This document shows, in pieces, positions 1 through 7,798 of a stretch of 53,820 nt of DNA. Numbering within the stretch: position 1 is the stretch's first letter; each line of letters begins with the position of its first letter. The stretch lies in contig LFSP01000025.1 in NCBI GenBank assembly GCA_001513145.1, positions 12,967-66,786 of the forward strand, written 5' to 3'. The notes beneath the pieces were generated by a model that ran no database searches, had not been told where the DNA came from, and was given only the letters and a program-made list of their open reading frames with translations. Origin of the DNA: Clostridia bacterium DTU025 (GTDB taxonomy: Bacteria > Bacillota > DTU025). Both the position numbers and the translations under genes were made by a program.

Positions 1-1405
1 GCCCGCCGCTGACTGTGGCGGGATACACCACCCGCTGGCCCGACGGCGCCTCCGCCTCCAGCACCAGGCTGGGAACACACACCTCGCCGCCGCGGGCCAC
101 CGCCGCCATCATGGTGGCCGCTTCCACCGGCGTCATCTCAACGTGCAGCTGTCCCAGGGCGAGATTGGCAAGGCCTGCTTCGCTGGCGGTGTCGTACACC
201 GAGCCGATCCTCCCCGAAAGGGCCGACGGCAAGTGCAGTCTCGCGCGGAAGGCGTAGTCGCCTATGCCGAAGGCCTGCGCTTGCCGACGGATCGCCTCTG
301 CCCCCACCTCCTCCGCCAGGGCGATGGCAGCCGTGTTGCATGAGAGCGCCAGCATCTCACCGATCCCCACGCTCCCGTGCCCTCCTGCTTCGCTTGCAGC
401 GCACCTGAAGACGTTGCTGCCCACAGCTATTGACCCCTCGTCAGTGTACCGCCACTCCTGGGGCCTCACGCCGGCCTCCAACGCAGCGGCTGCCACAACC
501 ACCTTGAAGACCGAACCTGGATAGTACGCCCTCACCGCCCTGTTCAGCATCGGGGCCCCCTCGCGGCCCAGCTCAGCGGCAACGTCTCCCGGGTCGTAGA
601 CGGGGGCGCTGGCCATGGCAAGCACCTGGCCCGTGCGCACGTCCAGCACCACCACCGCCCCGGGCGCGCCCTGCTTCGCCAGCGCCTCCTCGGCCGCGCG
701 CTGCAGGGGAAGGCTGAGCGTTGTCCGCACGTAGCCCGTCCAACCCGCGCCTCCTTGCGCTCCCCGTGACGACGCCGACGCCCCTAGGCCGGCGATGCAC
801 CGGCCGTCTGCGTCCACCGCCAGCCTCACGTACGACTGGCGGGCGGAACCAAGCGCCCACTGAAAGGAGGCCTCCAACCCGTCCAGGCCCACCGAGGCCG
901 CACTGAGGTGGCCCACCGCATGGACGGCGGCGCTCACGGCGCGTCCGCTGAGCTGGAAGGGCACCACCCCCACCACGCTCCGTGCCGCCTCCGCCAGCTC
1001 ATGGGAATGGTCGGCCGGAAGCCTGACGACCCTGGGATTGCCGGCAGATAGCGGGCCGAGGCTCCTCTCAAGCACGGCGATGCTGGACGACGGCCCGCGT
1101 ACCGCCTGAGGAAAGATGGCTGCGTGGGTGAACGGAGGCCCCGGTGCGGGGCCTCCGGCGCTGGCGGCCAACACTTCGCCCTCCCTGTCCGTGATGGCGC
1201 CCCGCGCCGACGCCACCGGAACCGATAGGGCCCTCTGTGCCACTGCCATTTCCGTGAAGACTGGACCTCTGACGAGGCAGATGTAGGCGCACCGCGCCAA
1301 CAGAAAGAGAAAGACGGACACGGTGACCCAAAGGACGAAGCCCAGCCTCAGGGCTTCTCCGGGACGCTCATGCCCGCCGTCGGCGTGTCGCTGTGAAGAT
1401 GTCAT
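1..1405 (-). CDS. Penicillin-binding protein (class B transpeptidase), partial
   Basis: The window edge cuts this gene; about 468 N-terminal residues are visible. There is a short cytoplasmic N-terminus, one membrane segment (about residues 21-45), a long extracellular part, and then the start of a transpeptidase domain. The active-site SxxK reads SVFK (residues 298-301) in the context YYPGSVFK, and the second motif SxN reads SCN (355-357). The KTG box would lie beyond the edge. These motifs make it a DD-transpeptidase that cross-links peptidoglycan outside the membrane. It follows udk by 20 bp, the position of B. subtilis yrrR (pbpI), so a sporulation or septation PBP is possible. The ATG at 1403-1405 is the natural start before the membrane anchor. 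The exact PBP subclass cannot be fixed from this fragment. Confidence 0.9.
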   Translation of the reverse strand, partial: MTSSQRHADGGHERPGEALRLGFVLWVTVSVFLFLLARCAYICLVRGPVFTEMAVAQRALSVPVASARGAITDREGEVLAASAGGPAPGPPFTHAAIFPQAVRGPSSSIAVLERSLGPLSAGNPRVVRLPADHSHELAEAARSVVGVVPFQLSGRAVSAAVHAVGHLSAASVGLDGLEASFQWALGSARQSYVRLAVDADGRCIAGLGASASSRGAQGGAGWTGYVRTTLSLPLQRAAEEALAKQGAPGAVVVLDVRTGQVLAMASAPVYDPGDVAAELGREGAPMLNRAVRAYYPGSVFKVVVAAAALEAGVRPQEWRYTDEGSIAVGSNVFRCAASEAGGHGSVGIGEMLALSCNTAAIALAEEVGAEAIRRQAQAFGIGDYAFRARLHLPSALSGRIGSVYDTASEAGLANLALGQLHVEMTPVEAATMMAAVARGGEVCVPSLVLEAEAPSGQRVVYPATVSGG

Positions 1406-1425
1406 CTGACAGCCTCCCAGGGCTA

Positions 1426-2085
1426 TTATGCCCGGGGCTGTCCGTTCTCGCTCCCTATGGCCGCTCTCAGCCTCGCGATGAGGAGATCGATGGCCACGCG
1501 GTTGAACCCGCCTTCAGGTATGATGATGTCGGCGTATCTCTTGGTGGGTTCCACGAACTGAAGGTGCATGGGCCGAACCACGTTGAGGTACTGGTCGATC
1601 ACCGACTCCAGAGTCCTGCCCCGCTCGCGCACGTCCCGTGTGAGCCTGCGTATGAACCTGACGTCGGGATCCGCGTCCACGTAGGCCTTGATGTCCATCA
1701 GCTGCCTCAGCCGCACGTCCTCCAGCACCAGGATGCCCTCGATCACCAGCACCTTACCAGGCTCCACCCTGACAGTGTCCTTGGTCCTGGTGTAGAACTC
1801 GAAGGAGTAGACAGGCCGGTCCACCGGCTTGCCTTCCATCAGCTCCCTGACGTGCTCGATGTAGAGGTCGGTATCGAACGCCAGCGGGTGGTCGTAGTTA
1901 ACTTGCAGCCGGTCCTCGAAGCTCAGGTGGCTCTGGTCGCAATAGTATGCGTCATGCTCCAGCACCGCCACGTGTTCACCTATGGCGTCGCGGATGGCGC
2001 GCACGACGGTGGTCTTGCCGGACCCGGAGCCGCCCGCTATTCCAACAACTAGAGTAGACTTAGCCATGGACTGAGGTTGCACCAC
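1426..2085 (-). CDS. udk: Uridine kinase
   Basis: A protein of about 213-219 residues in the pyrimidine salvage pathway, phosphorylating uridine and cytidine to UMP and CMP with ATP or GTP. The P-loop GGSGSGKTT lies near the N-terminus, and the nucleoside-binding region with YYCDQS and DHPLAFD follows, as in bacterial Udk. The length is normal. Two starts are possible: the GTG at 2085, directly after the mltG stop with GGGAG a few bases upstream, or the ATG at 2067 (MAKSTLVV), which fits the family N-terminus better. It is translationally close to mltG and precedes the PBP gene, as in the B. subtilis mltG-...-udk-...-yrrR order. Confidence 0.95.
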   Translation of the reverse strand: MVQPQSMAKSTLVVGIAGGSGSGKTTVVRAIRDAIGEHVAVLEHDAYYCDQSHLSFEDRLQVNYDHPLAFDTDLYIEHVRELMEGKPVDRPVYSFEFYTRTKDTVRVEPGKVLVIEGILVLEDVRLRQLMDIKAYVDADPDVRFIRRLTRDVRERGRTLESVIDQYLNVVRPMHLQFVEPTKRYADIIIPEGGFNRVAIDLLIARLRAAIGSENGQPRA

Positions 2086-3213
2086 CTATCTCCCGGCTTG
2101 CTTTTCTATGAGGGCCTTAGCCCTGAGGTGCTCGGCGTAGCTGGACGAGAACACGTGTCGTCCGTCGGGCTGCGCCACAAAGTAGAGCTCGTTGCCATCG
2201 GCCGGGTTAAGCACTGCTTCCACCGAGCTGAGGCCAGGGTTGCTTATGGGACCAGGCGGCAACCCTGACACGATGTACGTGTTGTACGGCGAATCGATCT
2301 GCGTGTCCGCCACGGTGAGGTGCTCTTTCGGGGTGGGCAGCACATACTGCACCGTAGCGCAGCTTTGTAGCGGCATGCCGATCTTGAGCCGTCGCAAGAA
2401 TACTCCGGCAATTACGGGCCGCTCCTCAGGCACCTTCGCCTCGCGCTCCACTATGGAGGCCAGCACCAGGGCCTCCCTTGGCGTGAGCCCCCGCATGAGC
2501 GCATCGGAGCTCCCTGACTGCAGCGCCCCTTCCAGCCTGGACTGAACCACCTGTTGGAACCTGCCCAGCATTGCCCGGACCACCCTGGACGCCGCGATGC
2601 CCTTGGCGAACGAATAGGTATCGGGAAACAGGTAGCCTTCGAGAGAGGCCCCTGGCTCGACGAAGCTGAACTCCGCGTGCACCCACTCCGGCGGGGCGTT
2701 TACGATCTCCATGAACTTATCGGCTCCGGTGACGCCGGCGCGCTCCAGTGCCTGCGCCATCTGGGCCGCGGTGAGCCCTTCGGCCAACGTGACCCTGACC
2801 TGAGCCACCTCGCCCCTGGCCATCGCGCCGACAATGTGCATTATGCCGGTGCCCTTCACGATCCGGTACTCGCCCGCCTTGAGCTGTCCCGCCTTGCCGC
2901 TGAGCCTGGCCGCCAGGTCGAAAAGGAAAGCGTCAGGCGCAAGGCCCGCCTTCTCCAGCAGCGCGCCTATGCGACGGGCGGTGGCTCCCTGCTCCACCAC
3001 GACGGTAACCGCCTCGCCGGACCGGGGCCTGGCATAGGCCACCGCGTACCCCAGGCCCGCCGCAGTGCAGAGCAACGCAAGCCCGATCACCAGCGCTGCC
3101 ACGCGAACGAGCCTTGCGGGCCTTTCGGAAGCTCCGGGCCGTCCGAACCGTATCAACCTTGCCAGCCACCGCTGCCGCCTGGACGTGCCAGAGGGGGCCA
3201 GACTGCCCTGCAC
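2086..3213 (-). CDS. mltG: Endolytic murein transglycosylase
   Basis: A protein of about 375 residues of the YceG/MltG family, an inner-membrane lytic transglycosylase that cuts nascent glycan strands. One membrane segment (VAALVIGLALLCTAAGLGYA) follows a basic cytoplasmic tail. A LysM-like region and then the catalytic domain follow; ASIVEREA contains the conserved glutamate and LPTPKEHL is the typical downstream motif. The GTG at 3213 is preferred because AGGAGG lies 11 bases upstream and the sequence further upstream is not conserved-looking. A promoter at 3254-3282 suits this start. An ATG nearby at 3220 is in another frame. Confidence 0.93.
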   Translation of the reverse strand: MQGSLAPSGTSRRQRWLARLIRFGRPGASERPARLVRVAALVIGLALLCTAAGLGYAVAYARPRSGEAVTVVVEQGATARRIGALLEKAGLAPDAFLFDLAARLSGKAGQLKAGEYRIVKGTGIMHIVGAMARGEVAQVRVTLAEGLTAAQMAQALERAGVTGADKFMEIVNAPPEWVHAEFSFVEPGASLEGYLFPDTYSFAKGIAASRVVRAMLGRFQQVVQSRLEGALQSGSSDALMRGLTPREALVLASIVEREAKVPEERPVIAGVFLRRLKIGMPLQSCATVQYVLPTPKEHLTVADTQIDSPYNTYIVSGLPPGPISNPGLSSVEAVLNPADGNELYFVAQPDGRHVFSSSYAEHLRAKALIEKQAGR

Positions 3214-3253
3214 CTGCCATTCCACCTCCTGAAAATCGCGAAGGTCATGAACT

Positions 3254-3282
3254 ATTATAGAATCAGGCGTGACGCGGCGCAA
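3254..3282 (-). promoter_or_regulatory. Probable sigma-A promoter for mltG-udk
   Basis: On the minus strand a perfect TATAAT (3254-3259) is separated by 17 bp from TTGCGC (3277-3282), a weak -35 box. The expected transcription start lies about 35 bases before the GTG of mltG. Confidence 0.6.
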
Positions 3283-3365
3283 GGAACGCGCGAACTCGCA
3301 AACTCGGAACGCGCGGGTGCTCTGCCCGCCTACATCGTGATGTCGCCACACCCGGATAGCGGACA

Positions 3366-3385
3366 GGCGGCGCACAAGCGCCGCC
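3366..3385 (-). terminator. Hairpin after the DUF1292 gene, possible terminator
   Basis: A perfect 8-bp stem (GGCGGCGC / GCGCCGCC) with a 4-base loop lies about 45 bp downstream of the DUF1292 stop codon and upstream of the mltG promoter. No U-tract follows, so it may be a weak terminator or a 3'-end stabiliser. Confidence 0.35.
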
Positions 3386-3427
3386 CGCCTTGCCGGATGC
3401 CAAAGAGCTTAACCGGGCTCTGAGGGA

Positions 3428-3751
3428 CTAGTACTCGTCCTCCTCGTCCTCGTCGCTCTCGTCGTCCTCGTCTTCGAACTCGTCCTCTGCGAAGGCCTCG
3501 AGGACCTCAACGACTCTCTCGAACTCCTCATCGTCCTCGATATCGGCAAGGTACTCCTCGCCGTCGTCGTCAACCTCAACCCTCATAATAACGGCATCCT
3601 CGCAGATCTCCTCGTCCTCGTTCTCGTAGCACTCCACGGGGATGAGAATCGCATACTTCACGTCGTCGATCTCAACGATCTCGTCGATGGCGAAGTCCTG
3701 CTCGTGACCGTCCTCGTCAACCAGTGTGACAACGCTCTCCGGATCTGACAT
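3428..3751 (-). CDS. DUF1292 family acidic protein
   Basis: About 107 residues, strongly acidic, ending in a run of Asp and Glu. The opening VTLVDEDGHEQDFAI and the following beta-rich core match the DUF1292 family (B. subtilis YrzB), whose function is unknown. The ATG at 3751 is chosen because GGAG lies 8 bases upstream; a GTG three codons earlier overlaps the Shine-Dalgarno. It sits between ruvX and mltG exactly as in B. subtilis (yrrK-yrzB-yrrL). The acidic tail is longer than in typical members and has a repetitive GAx codon pattern. Confidence 0.9.
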   Translation of the reverse strand: MSDPESVVTLVDEDGHEQDFAIDEIVEIDDVKYAILIPVECYENEDEEICEDAVIMRVEVDDDGEEYLADIEDDEEFERVVEVLEAFAEDEFEDEDDESDEDEEDEY

Positions 3752-3814
3752 GTTGTTCACTCCAATCTTATGTATCGTATCCGATCGCCGCCAGGCGAGC
3801 CCTGGGAACCCAGA

Positions 3815-4228
3815 TCATCTAGACACGTAATCAAGGTAGTTCTGCAAGATCAGCGATGCCGCTGCCTTGTCCACCGCCTTCTTCCTCTTCGCCCTCGACA
3901 GGTCGGCCTCGAGCATGGCCCTGGTGGCCTGCACAGTCGAGAGCCGCTCGTCCCACAGGAGCACCGGCACGGAAAGCGATTTCCTCAGCCTCTCGGCGAA
4001 CTCCGTGGCCTTGTGGGCCCTGGGGCCGTGGGTCCCGTCCATGTTCACAGGAAGGCCCACCACCACTTCGCCAGCACCGACTTCTTCCACTATCCTCGCG
4101 ATGTTCTCGATATCCCGGTTCCATCCCGCTGATGTTAACACACTGTGGGGCGAGGCTACAATGCCCAATTCGTCGGAAACGGCAATGCCAATCCTTGAGT
4201 CGCCTAGGTCTATGCCTACTCTGACCAA
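3815..4228 (-). CDS. ruvX: Holliday-junction resolvase-like / pre-16S rRNA nuclease YqgF
   Basis: 137 residues with an RNase H fold. The N-terminal GIDLGDSRIGIAVSD carries the first catalytic Asp; VVGLPVNMDGT and LWDERLSTVQA are the second and third family motifs, and the C-terminal DKAAASLILQNYLD completes the domain. In E. coli, YqgF trims the 5' end of 16S rRNA. The start is a TTG with AGGAC nearby. The gene follows the aldo/keto reductase gene by 13 bp. In most Bacillota it directly follows ireB; here two genes are interposed. Confidence 0.94.
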   Translation of the reverse strand: MVRVGIDLGDSRIGIAVSDELGIVASPHSVLTSAGWNRDIENIARIVEEVGAGEVVVGLPVNMDGTHGPRAHKATEFAERLRKSLSVPVLLWDERLSTVQATRAMLEADLSRAKRKKAVDKAAASLILQNYLDYVSR

Positions 4229-4241
4229 TCAGTCCTCCCCC

Positions 4242-5189
4242 CTACAGCACCTTGATGCAGAAGTCCCTGCACTGGGCCACGCAGTAGCCGCACAGCACGC
4301 ACCTGGAGTGGTCCACCTCCAGGCCCGACGGCCCCAGGCGCAGCGCGCCCTGATGGCACGCCTTGACGCATCGGCCGCACCTGAGGCACCACCCTTCGAT
4401 GAACAGCCTCTTGTCGCAGGCGATGCGCTGCAGGGCGCCCTCGTCGACGGGCCTGCCCTCCACAAGGGCAACGTCGATCTCGAGCTCCCTGAGGTCGCGG
4501 ACGCCGATGGCCATGGAGTCGACACATTCGTTCGACAACACCCATGCGATGGCCTGCAGCGCCTGCTTAAGAAGGTGCCCGCCTCCGAGAGGTTTCATGC
4601 TGTACACGCCCACCCCTCTGGCGCGGACCTTGCGGATGGCTTCTGCCATCTGCTCTACGTGCCCATCTATTATACCAATCCCGCGCATGTTGAAAATGGG
4701 GTGCACAACGTCTACGCCGTGCCTGTCTCCGAGGGCCTCAACTACCTCGATGGCGTGCGTCGACACGCTCACAGCCCTGATGGTACCGGCCCGCTTGGCG
4801 TCGGCCGCGCACAGCAGGGCGTCTTCATGACCAGACAAGGTGAGAGCAGTCTCCTGCTCGTGCAGCCCGAAGATGTCGATGTAGTCCGTGCCCAGCGCCT
4901 CGAGGGCGCGATGGATGGCGGCCTTCATGCCACGGTACGTGTATTCGTAGCATCTCGACGCGATAACGACGCGCTCGCGGGGTATCCTCCGCAGCGCCAG
5001 CGCCAGGTGCTCGTAGGTGCCGTAAAGGTCGGCGGTATCGAAGAAGGTGACGCCTCGTTCGTACGCTTGAACTATGAGCTCGGCACCTTCCTCGGGGCTG
5101 AGCCGCGCCTGCAGCGGCCCCATGGTCAGTGTGCCCATGCACATACGGGATACTTCTATTCCGGTGTTGCCCAGGAATCTGCGTTCCAA
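4242..5189 (-). CDS. Aldo/keto reductase fused to a 2x[4Fe-4S] ferredoxin domain
   Basis: 315 residues. Residues 1 to about 250 form an aldo/keto reductase barrel: FFDTADLYG gives the catalytic Asp and Tyr, and DIFGLHEQE gives the His. The position of the catalytic Lys (usually IATK or similar) reads IASR, so Lys is replaced by Arg (codon AGA). The C-terminal 60 residues hold two Cys clusters of CxxCxxCxxxC form (CLRCGRCVKAC and CVLCGYCVAQC), typical of bacterial 2[4Fe-4S] ferredoxins. Such fusions are common in anaerobes and are thought to couple NAD(P)H or ferredoxin to a carbonyl substrate; the substrate is unknown. TTG start. It stands between ruvX and the large membrane protein. Confidence 0.88.
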   Translation of the reverse strand: MERRFLGNTGIEVSRMCMGTLTMGPLQARLSPEEGAELIVQAYERGVTFFDTADLYGTYEHLALALRRIPRERVVIASRCYEYTYRGMKAAIHRALEALGTDYIDIFGLHEQETALTLSGHEDALLCAADAKRAGTIRAVSVSTHAIEVVEALGDRHGVDVVHPIFNMRGIGIIDGHVEQMAEAIRKVRARGVGVYSMKPLGGGHLLKQALQAIAWVLSNECVDSMAIGVRDLRELEIDVALVEGRPVDEGALQRIACDKRLFIEGWCLRCGRCVKACHQGALRLGPSGLEVDHSRCVLCGYCVAQCRDFCIKVL

Positions 5190-5195
5190 GGACGG

Positions 5196-7541
5196 TCATC
5201 TCCCGGCCTTCGATGAGTCCAGCGTATGCCCTACCATGAGGAACGTGGGCAGCATCGCCGCGGTGGCGCACGCCACGACGCCTGAATCGTTAGCAACCAT
5301 TGCGGCCAGCGCCGCCGCCACCCCGGCCAGCACGGCCACGCGGCGCTCAACGGCCAGCGCCGGGCTGCCCTCCGTGAGCCTGCACCTGCCCGACGCCACA
5401 ACCACCACAGCCGCGAGCAGCGCCCAGAGAAGCCTGGTCCAGGCGGTATAGCGTAGAAGCCTGAGGTTGACCGCCATCTTGCGTGCTGCGATGGCGGCAA
5501 GCTCCCGCCGACCCGCGGCAGAGCTCGCGAGGCGCACTGCCCTTCCGATGTGGGTGCTTCCCGATACAGCGTTGACGAAGACCATCGCGGCCACCAGGGC
5601 GAGGGCAGCGATGCAGGCTAGCGCGGCCGCTGCTCTGCCGCGTCGAGGCAGCCCTACCCAGATGGCCACGCACGCTGCGGCGGCCGCGGAAAGCACGCCT
5701 CCGAAGTTGCTGCCATGGGTGGGACTTCCCAGGAGCGCCGCCACCAGGACAGCCGCCAGCGCCACCAGCACGGCCCCCCGCGGCCTGCCACGAAGCCGCG
5801 ACGCGCGGCGCCACAGGCCGGCGGCGCCCACCAGCGCGGCTCCCAGCAACACGCCCATGAACTCATTTCCGACGCCGTAGAACCTGGCCCCTATCAGCGC
5901 GGAATGCCCGAGCACTGACGAGCGGGCCAGCGCGCCGCCGGTGAGGGCGTCCGCCGCGATGACGAGGGCCGTCACCGACGCCAGGGCTTCCACCGCCGAC
6001 GCGGCGCCGCCTCCGGATGGCCGGACCAGCGCCAGAGTAGCGGCGCCCAAACCTATGGAGGCTACGAACATCAGGGCTAGTAGCGGCGCGGTATCGACCA
6101 CGCCGAAAAGAGGCGCGACGATAAGTACTGCAGGCGCGGCCGCAGCGCTGGCCAGCGCCAGACCTGCCGCGTCCATCAGAGGGCGCGGATGCCCGGGGTG
6201 CAACATGGCCACGATGCAGAGAGCTATCGCCACCACCAGAGAGCCGATGAAGACGCTGAGAACCGGGCCGCGCGAGCGCCCCTGGGAGGTTATGCTCCGC
6301 GAGGTGCTAAGCAGCACGTCCCACTGCTCCTCGGTCGATCTGTCGCCCTGTCTGACGTCCGCTGGAGCGGCGGGGTTCCCCAGGGGATCCCATGCCGGCA
6401 GAACGCCCAGGATGCCAAGGAGCGTCGGAGCCACATCCACCAGGGATATGAGCCCCGGGCGGCGGGTGGTGGCGGAGCTCAACAGGCCCTGCCCGATGCC
6501 AGCCCCCACGCCAAGGAAAAGACCGGGCTCGTCCTGCGCGGCTAGAGACAGCACGAAGATGCCGACATCGCTCGAAGGCCCGCCCAGGGTTGCCGTTAGC
6601 GCTTCCAATAGCTCCTGAAGACTGTGGTACGCCGCCTGCAGCCGCGCTGTCCTCGCGCCGTCGTCAACTGACGTCGACTCAGACAGCGCCCTGGCGATGT
6701 CTGAGGAATCCACTGCCACAAGTGCCACGCCGGGCTCCGCCAGGGCCCTCGCTACCGCCTCAGCCACCCGATCGGCATCGGTGCGCCAGCCTCCAGGCGC
6801 CATGGGGTCGGCGGCAGCAAGGTGGCGGCCCAGCTCCGCCCATGCTACCACGCCGTCGGCGTCGGCTGCAAAGAGGTATCCGGCGCCGCTGGGCTCCGGA
6901 TACTCCGGCGAGACCACTGCCGCCGCCATCCCCGCCTGCCGCAGCGACTCGCCGAGCAGCCCGGGCCTGCCGCGGTAGGGGGACTCAGCGTTGAGGGCCC
7001 GCAGCCAGAACCAGGCAGGCGACACGGCGCTCGTCTCCGGCAGTCTGGCCGCCGCGCCGCGCCCCGACCGTCTGCTGTAGGCCGACGCCATGGTCTCCGC
7101 GTTGAAAGCCTGGTCAGGAGCGCCCGACTCCACAGGAAGCCCTGCGGAGGTCATGGGGACGCCGCTCCCGGCGGTCAGCGCTGCCGAGGCTACATCATCG
7201 CCTCCGGCCGTGCGCTGCGCCACCAGCGCGAAGGCGCCGGCCTCAGCCAAGGCGCCCAGCGCGCCGCCGTCCACCACCAGCTCAGGATCAAGGCCCTGGA
7301 CCAATATCACAACTGCCTTCGTGCCGTCGCCGTCGCCGCCTGCGGCCCCAGGCCCACCGCCACGGCTCGGGGCACCCGCGATCGCCGTGGAGCTCACAGC
7401 GCCCGCGGGGCCTGCAGCGCCTGCAGCGCCCGCGGGGCCCGCGGCACTTCCCAATAAAATGACACAGAGCGCGAGGGCTGCTGCCCCCGCGCTCGCCCTG
7501 CCTCGCCTACTTGCCCAGGTAACTCCTGACAAGCTCCTCAA
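5196..7541 (-). CDS. Large membrane protein with an alkaline-phosphatase-like N-terminal domain
   Basis: About 781 residues; function unknown. After an Ala/Gly-rich signal region (about 20-75) comes an extracytoplasmic domain of some 320 residues that resembles the alkaline phosphatase/phosphoglyceromutase superfamily: [12 protein letters not shown] where the first metal ligands would be, and [16 protein letters not shown], a phrase typical of that fold. Canonical metal residues are incomplete, so it may be a pseudo-enzyme. The C-terminal half has about ten hydrophobic segments, with conserved-looking [24 protein letters not shown] and ANDSGV. The start is uncertain: the TTG at 7541 overlaps ireB by 35 bp. 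It lies between ireB and the reductase-ferredoxin gene, interrupting the common ireB-ruvX pair. Confidence 0.75.
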   Translation of the reverse strand: MRSLSGVTWASRRGRASAGAAALALCVILLGSAAGPAGAAGAAGPAGAVSSTAIAGAPSRGGGPGAAGGDGDGTKAVVILVQGLDPELVVDGGALGALAEAGAFALVAQRTAGGDDVASAALTAGSGVPMTSAGLPVESGAPDQAFNAETMASAYSRRSGRGAAARLPETSAVSPAWFWLRALNAESPYRGRPGLLGESLRQAGMAAAVVSPEYPEPSGAGYLFAADADGVVAWAELGRHLAAADPMAPGGWRTDADRVAEAVARALAEPGVALVAVDSSDIARALSESTSVDDGARTARLQAAYHSLQELLEALTATLGGPSSDVGIFVLSLAAQDEPGLFLGVGAGIGQGLLSSATTRRPGLISLVDVAPTLLGILGVLPAWDPLGNPAAPADVRQGDRSTEEQWDVLLSTSRSITSQGRSRGPVLSVFIGSLVVAIALCIVAMLHPGHPRPLMDAAGLALASAAAAPAVLIVAPLFGVVDTAPLLALMFVASIGLGAATLALVRPSGGGAASAVEALASVTALVIAADALTGGALARSSVLGHSALIGARFYGVGNEFMGVLLGAALVGAAGLWRRASRLRGRPRGAVLVALAAVLVAALLGSPTHGSNFGGVLSAAAAACVAIWVGLPRRGRAAAALACIAALALVAAMVFVNAVSGSTHIGRAVRLASSAAGRRELAAIAARKMAVNLRLLRYTAWTRLLWALLAAVVVVASGRCRLTEGSPALAVERRVAVLAGVAAALAAMVANDSGVVACATAAMLPTFLMVGHTLDSSKAGR

Positions 7542-7767
7542 TGATCTCGTCTCGCTCCACTCGGCGAATGGTGTTGCGGGCGTTCTTGTGGCTGGTGATG
7601 TAAGTCGGATCGCCCGAAAGCAGATAGCCCACCAGCTGATTCACGGGATTGTAGCCCTTCTCGGCCAGCGCCTCTATGACCTCGTTCAGCACGCGCCTAA
7701 CGGGGCTTATCTCCTGCTCCGCCTCTACCGCGGAGTACCGGACCGTCTCATCGCCACGACCGTTCAT
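7507..7767 (-). CDS. ireB: IreB family regulatory phosphoprotein
   Basis: 86 residues matching the former UPF0297/DUF965 family (B. subtilis YrzL, Enterococcus IreB): [20 protein letters not shown], then [16 protein letters not shown] and [14 protein letters not shown]. In Enterococcus faecalis IreB is a substrate of the kinase IreK and affects cephalosporin resistance. The ATG at 7767 has GAGGTGG upstream. The gene lies 31 bp after alaS, its usual neighbour. Confidence 0.95.
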   Translation of the reverse strand: MNGRGDETVRYSAVEAEQEISPVRRVLNEVIEALAEKGYNPVNQLVGYLLSGDPTYITSHKNARNTIRRVERDEIIEELVRSYLGK

Positions 7768-7798
7768 AGCTTACACCACCTCGGGCTCAAGTTAAGTG

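Noticed and set aside
1393-2052. Plus-strand frame of 219 codons opposite udk
   Set aside because: It is the complement of a well-conserved uridine kinase; the protein has no recognisable motif. The same reasoning removes the many long frames opposite alaS, relA, tgt, gerAA and others.
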